DNA from: Pantanalinema rosaneae
Lineage (GTDB): Bacteria; Cyanobacteriota; Cyanobacteriia; Leptolyngbyales; Leptolyngbyaceae
Reading direction: 5' to 3'
DNA length: 64,000 nucleotides
NCBI RefSeq assembly: GCF_050753385.1
Contig: NZ_JBLZFZ010000001.1
Location: forward strand, 62,001-126,000
Made by a program: the position numbers and the translations under genes. The notes beneath the pieces were generated by a model. The model did no database searches, was not told the origin of the DNA, and worked only from the letters and a program-made list of their open reading frames with translations. Below, piece after piece: positions 60,138 to 64,000 of the stretch (the stretch's first letter is position 1; every line of letters starts with the position of its first letter).

Positions 60138-61061
60138 ATGAATTTTGTATTAACGCCCAATCAAACTCATTTAACTGTTTCGAGCCGAATTCAAGCGCGG
60201 TTGCAGCAGGGAGAATTATCTCAATGCCAGGTCAATGACTTTGAGGATTTTCTGCATCACGTCGATCGCGATTTTCTTCACCATCGGATTATTACTAACA
60301 ATACTTATACCCGTTGGTTTCAAGCTGGAAACGCTACGGATGAAGAATTAAAGTATTTTATTCGCCAATTTTCAGTGTTTTCTAACCAATTTTTGATTGC
60401 AGCTTTGTTGAAAGTGATTAATTCACCGACATTACAACAGTCACGGGCAAGTCGAGAAATCTTGCTGAATGAGTTAGGCGTAATCTATCGCAAACCCGGT
60501 ACACCGATCGCCGCTTCTGCCAGCCCACCTGAGGTTGATCTCGATCGCGAAGGGGATCCAGAGGTTGTCAGTACCGAAGGCACTGTGGATGGGGGGATCT
60601 GTCGCTTCCGAGCGGCTCATTTTGAATGGCTGATTGCCGTCGCCGCAGGATTGGGCTTGCATTACGAAGATTTAGGTCAACGCAAACATGGGAGTCCCAG
60701 TACCTTACATTTTTGTGATGAATTACAACGCCTGTATGGCAGTGATGATCCCAGTATTGCCGAAGGTGCGAGTTTCGCGGTGGAGAACTGGGCCGCCGCC
60801 GGATTCTGGCAGGAGTTAGAAGATGGCTTAATTCAGATCAAACACACTCGCCATCCCCAATTACCCTTAGCCTTTTTTACCTGGCACAATCGCGTTGAAG
60901 CGCAACATGCTGGACACACGTTAGAAGAACTGGAAACCGTTTATTTCCAACCGGAATTCGATCGCAGCAAGTTTATTCAGGGGGGGCAAGCCATATTGGC
61001 AGCGATCGCCGTTTTCTGGGATGGACTGGAACCCGATCGACAACATTCAGTTAACGCTTAA
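60138..61061 (+). CDS. Heme-oxygenase-fold (HDO-like) protein
   Basis: 307 residues, helical, resembling the heme-oxygenase-like diiron oxidase / TenA-like superfamily. Candidate metal or cofactor residues: the His in FRAAHFEWLIAVAAGLGLHY, Glu in ENWAAAGFWQEL, and the late helix WHNRVEAQHAGHTLEELE with three His and two Glu. N-terminal FLHHRIITNNTYTRWF is typical. It lies 65 bp after hmgA, with strong AGGAGGA before ATG 60138, and 5 to 11 bp before the acyl-CoA synthetase. A role in tyrosine breakdown is inferred from context only; it may be a substitute step or a side reaction. Confidence 0.78.
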   Translation: MNFVLTPNQTHLTVSSRIQARLQQGELSQCQVNDFEDFLHHVDRDFLHHRIITNNTYTRWFQAGNATDEELKYFIRQFSVFSNQFLIAALLKVINSPTLQQSRASREILLNELGVIYRKPGTPIAASASPPEVDLDREGDPEVVSTEGTVDGGICRFRAAHFEWLIAVAAGLGLHYEDLGQRKHGSPSTLHFCDELQRLYGSDDPSIAEGASFAVENWAAAGFWQELEDGLIQIKHTRHPQLPLAFFTWHNRVEAQHAGHTLEELETVYFQPEFDRSKFIQGGQAILAAIAVFWDGLEPDRQHSVNA

Positions 61062-61072
61062 ACCAGGTGGCG

Positions 61073-63166
61073 ATGATGGTCAAGCAAGTGTCGCTGGAAC
61101 AAATGCAGCAGTGTGGTGTAGAGTTAGCAACGGCAAGTGAACTACTCCCGCCAATTAATCAAGCCCTCGCATCATTGCCTGCGATCGCCTGTTGGCAATA
61201 TCTCAGCCAGCAGATCTTACAACCGAGCCATCCGTTTGCTTTACATCAACTGCTACATGAAATTACGTTTGCAGACTGGGATCAGGATCTAGCTCCTGCC
61301 TGGATACCCACAGTTGAGCAAACTCAAGTTACCAATATTGCAGCATTCATGCAGGATCTAGCGATTACTTCCTACACTGATCTGCATATCTGGTCAACTC
61401 AAAATCGCTCTCGCTTTTGGGAGTTGATGATTCAACGCTTAGGCATTCAGTTTCATCAACCCTATACCCAACTCGTTGACCTATCTCAGGGGGCTGAATC
61501 ACCGCAATGGTTCGTGAATGCGAAGCTAAATATAGTAGACAGTTGTTTTCAAGCAGATGGAGAAGCGATTGCGATCGTTACTCAATCAGAAACTACTCCC
61601 TTAACAACCTGGACATACAACGAACTACAAAATTTAACCAACCGAGTGGCGAATGGTTTAGTTGCTTTAGGTTTTCATCCCGGCAATGAGATCGCGGTTG
61701 ATTTACCCATGACCGCAGAGGCCGTCGCCATTTACCTGGGCATCATCGCCGCCGGTTGCACTGTAGTTGGGATCGCCGATAGTTTTGCTGCCACTGAGAT
61801 TGCCACCCGATTACGGTTAGCCAATGCTCAAGCCATTTTTACCCAGGACGAGATGCAACGGGGGGGCAAGTTACTTCCCCTGTATACTAAAGTGATTGCC
61901 GCCGAGGCTCCCTGCGCGATCGTTTTGTCTCAACAGGCGGAACCAACCGTAACACTGCGATCGGGAGATTTGACCTGGCAGGCATTCCTGAGTACGAATT
62001 CCCACTTCAACCCCATTCCTATGGCTCCTGGTAGTCATACTAATATTCTGTTTTCCTCCGGTACGACTGGCACTCCTAAAGCCATTCCCTGGACACAAAC
62101 TACCCCAATTAAATGTGCGGTTGACGCTCACTTACACCAGGACATTCATCCTAGTGATGTGGTTGCCTGGTCAACCAATTTAGGCTGGATGATGGGGCCC
62201 TGGTTAATCTATGCCAGTTTAATCAACCGCGCCACGATCGCCCTATACGATGGCATCCCCACCACGCGGAACTATGGGGAGTTTATTCAGCAGGCAGGAG
62301 TCACGCGGTTAGGAGTCGTGCCCAGTTTAGTCAGTGCCTGGAAAGCCAGTAATTGTATGCAGGGGTTAGATTGGAGTGCGATCAAAGCCTTTAGCTCTAC
62401 GGGGGAATGTTCCAATCCCCAGGACATGCTGTTTTTGATGGCGCTAGCGGGTTACAAACCTGTGATTGAATATTGTGGGGGGACGGAAATTGGCGGGGGG
62501 TATCTCACAGGCACAGTATTACAACCCTGTGTTCCAGCAACCTTCACCACTCCCGCCTTAGGGTTAGATCTGATGATTCTGGATGCGGACGATCGCCCAG
62601 CAGATAAGGGAGAAGGCTGGATTATTCCACCCGCGATCGGTCTTTCCACAGAATTACTGCATCAAGATCATGATCAAGTTTATTTCGCGAATACACCAAC
62701 TTTCAACCAACCTGGACGTTCAGAGTTCAATGATTGCCTGAAATTACGTCGTCATGGCGATTACTTAGAACGTCTGCCCAATGGCTATTATCGAGTCTGT
62801 GGTCGAGTCGATGACAGCATGAATCTGGGCGGGATTAAAGTCAGTTCGGCGGATATTGAACGAGTGATCAATACCGTTGAGGGAGTTTGTGAAACAGCCG
62901 CGATCGCGGTAGCCCCCCCCAATGGCGGCCCCAGCCAATTAATCATTTATGCGGTGGTTTTACCAGGGACTGACACAACGGCACCAGGATTAACATCCAT
63001 GCTGCAAACCGCGATCGCCCAACAACTCAATCCACTGTTCAAAATTCAGGATGTGATCATTGTAGAGAGATTACCTCGGACAGCATCTAACAAAGTCATG
63101 CGACGAGTGTTACGCGATCAATATCGCGAGATTGCTGGCAAGCCCCAATTTAGCCATACAACCTGA
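61073..63166 (+). CDS. Acyl/acetoacetyl-CoA synthetase-like AMP-binding enzyme
   Basis: About 697 residues, ANL superfamily. Motifs: SSGTTGTPKAIPW (P-loop), STNLGWMMGPW, YCGGTEIGG, GYYRVCGRVDDSMNLGGIKVS, and the catalytic Lys in RTASNKVMRRVL. The long N-terminal part and the ACS-like motifs resemble acetyl/acetoacetyl-CoA synthetases and plant AAE17/18-type enzymes. Acetoacetate from fumarylacetoacetase is the obvious substrate here, giving acetoacetyl-CoA (inference). The ATG at 61073 is chosen for its spacing to CCAGG; GTG 61067 is possible. Confidence 0.88.
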   Translation: MMVKQVSLEQMQQCGVELATASELLPPINQALASLPAIACWQYLSQQILQPSHPFALHQLLHEITFADWDQDLAPAWIPTVEQTQVTNIAAFMQDLAITSYTDLHIWSTQNRSRFWELMIQRLGIQFHQPYTQLVDLSQGAESPQWFVNAKLNIVDSCFQADGEAIAIVTQSETTPLTTWTYNELQNLTNRVANGLVALGFHPGNEIAVDLPMTAEAVAIYLGIIAAGCTVVGIADSFAATEIATRLRLANAQAIFTQDEMQRGGKLLPLYTKVIAAEAPCAIVLSQQAEPTVTLRSGDLTWQAFLSTNSHFNPIPMAPGSHTNILFSSGTTGTPKAIPWTQTTPIKCAVDAHLHQDIHPSDVVAWSTNLGWMMGPWLIYASLINRATIALYDGIPTTRNYGEFIQQAGVTRLGVVPSLVSAWKASNCMQGLDWSAIKAFSSTGECSNPQDMLFLMALAGYKPVIEYCGGTEIGGGYLTGTVLQPCVPATFTTPALGLDLMILDADDRPADKGEGWIIPPAIGLSTELLHQDHDQVYFANTPTFNQPGRSEFNDCLKLRRHGDYLERLPNGYYRVCGRVDDSMNLGGIKVSSADIERVINTVEGVCETAAIAVAPPNGGPSQLIIYAVVLPGTDTTAPGLTSMLQTAIAQQLNPLFKIQDVIIVERLPRTASNKVMRRVLRDQYREIAGKPQFSHTT

Positions 63167-63203
63167 TTTCCACCAAGTTAATGATTTCTGGTTTGAGGTG
63201 CTT

Positions 63204-64000
63204 ATGGAATTTGCGACCCGGATGCAGCGATTAGGAACAGAATCAGCCTTTGATGTGTTTGCGAAGGCAAAACAACTCGAAGCGCAAGGACGATCGATCA
63301 TTCATCTGGAAATTGGGCAACCCGATTTCCCCACCCCGTTGCCAATTTGTGAAGCCGCATTTCGAGCCATGAAAGATGGGTATACCGGCTATACTCCGGC
63401 GGCGGGTTTATTACCGTTCCGAGAAGCGATCGCAGAACATATCACCACGACCAGAGGCATTGAGATTCACCCGGATCATGTCGTGGTAACACCGGGAGCC
63501 AAGCCGATTATTTTCTTCACAGTGTTAGCCTTAGTCAACGAAGGCGATGAAGTGATTTATCCTAATCCCGGGTTCCCGATTTATGAATCAGTAATTAACT
63601 TTGTGGGGGCAAAACCTATCCCGTTACCATTGCGCGAAGAAATGGGATTTCGATTTCATCTCGATGATTTAGTCGATGCTGTATCCGATCGCACCCGACT
63701 CTTGATTCTCAACTCGCCCCAAAATCCCACCGGCGGATTGTTGCAACCTGAAGATTTAGCCGCGATCGCCGAACTGGCTGAACGACATAACTTTTACATC
63801 CTATCGGATGAAATTTATTCTCGGATTCTCTATGACGGCAAGCATATCAGCCCGATCCAATTGCCGGGGATGAAAGACCGCACTATCCTACTGGATGGTC
63901 ATTCTAAAACCTATGCCATGACTGGATGGCGATTGGGTTATGGCATTTTTCCCCAACCCCTGGTAGAAGGAATTGTCCGCTTGATGATTAATTCCAATTC
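63204..64000 (+). CDS. Class I/II aminotransferase (partial, runs off right edge)
   Basis: At least 265 residues from ATG 63204 to the window end. PLP-dependent fold-type I aminotransferase: IIHLEIGQPDFPTPLPICEAA, GYTGYTPAAGLLPFREAIAEH, VTPGAKPIIFF, NSPQNPTGG, YILSDEIYSRILYDG, and the PLP lysine in GHSKTYAMTGWRLGYG. In this operon it should remove the amino group of tyrosine to give 4-hydroxyphenylpyruvate, the substrate of hppD. Specificity for aromatic amino acids is an inference. Confidence 0.9.
   Translation, partial: MEFATRMQRLGTESAFDVFAKAKQLEAQGRSIIHLEIGQPDFPTPLPICEAAFRAMKDGYTGYTPAAGLLPFREAIAEHITTTRGIEIHPDHVVVTPGAKPIIFFTVLALVNEGDEVIYPNPGFPIYESVINFVGAKPIPLPLREEMGFRFHLDDLVDAVSDRTRLLILNSPQNPTGGLLQPEDLAAIAELAERHNFYILSDEIYSRILYDGKHISPIQLPGMKDRTILLDGHSKTYAMTGWRLGYGIFPQPLVEGIVRLMINSN

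Noticed and set aside
1..64000. tRNA, rRNA or CRISPR arrays
   Set aside because: No cloverleaf-like genes, rRNA segments or regularly spaced repeats were recognised on reading the window.

Overview
The window is chromosomal DNA from a cyanobacterium. The evidence is dense GCGATCGC (HIP1) octamers, many protein families typical of cyanobacteria (bilin-sensor histidine kinase, RppA-like regulator, CheR-PAS, CHAD, DUF1636) and cyanobacterial palindromic GC-rich repeats. A filamentous Leptolyngbya/Oscillatoriales-like genome is plausible, but the genus cannot be fixed from sequence alone. No rRNA, tRNA or CRISPR array was recognised.

Left part (1-13.3 kb): ferrous iron uptake (feoB running off the left edge, and a tandem FeoA-domain protein), a spore-photoproduct-lyase-like radical SAM protein, a CHAD protein next to a truncated pyruvate-kinase-like protein, a small 59-aa protein, a PAP2 phosphatase, a cobalamin riboswitch followed by a gene remnant and two small genes (unknown 146 aa, DUF1636), ilvD, and a DHH-like unknown. 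13.3-31.9 kb: a 1355-aa SF1 helicase/TPR protein, an isoaspartyl peptidase, an IS5-type transposase beside an ATP-grasp gene broken by an in-frame TAG, a cytochrome b561-like protein, an RppA/RppB-like two-component pair, a polytopic membrane protein, a metallo-beta-lactamase-fold gene destroyed by a second IS with intact ends, a VWA protein with C-terminal repeats, and a coupled DUF6745 pair.

32-43 kb: CheR-PAS, aldehyde dehydrogenase, then two tandem small exported Gly/Ala/Ser-rich paralogues. The second is separated from a large beta-barrel-like reading frame by only one in-frame TAA and one sense codon. Next to them are three signalling genes (NarL-type regulator, NarX-type kinase, REC-kinase). 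43-50 kb: an unfamiliar cluster with two asparagine-synthase-like ligases that lack the glutaminase cysteine, a fold-type III PLP-decarboxylase homologue that lacks the Schiff-base lysine, and two membrane-associated unknowns. This is the best candidate for an undescribed pathway.

50-64 kb: a DHH phosphoesterase, a multi-sensor histidine kinase (GAF-PHY plus cyanobacteriochrome GAF), and a nearly complete tyrosine/homogentisate degradation cluster. The degradation cluster holds fahA, an unknown 304-aa gene and an Lrp regulator on one strand, and hppD, hmgA, a heme-oxygenase-fold protein, an acyl-CoA synthetase and an aminotransferase on the other. No maleylacetoacetate isomerase is present in the visible cluster. 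Four copies of a MITE-like palindromic repeat lie between genes.
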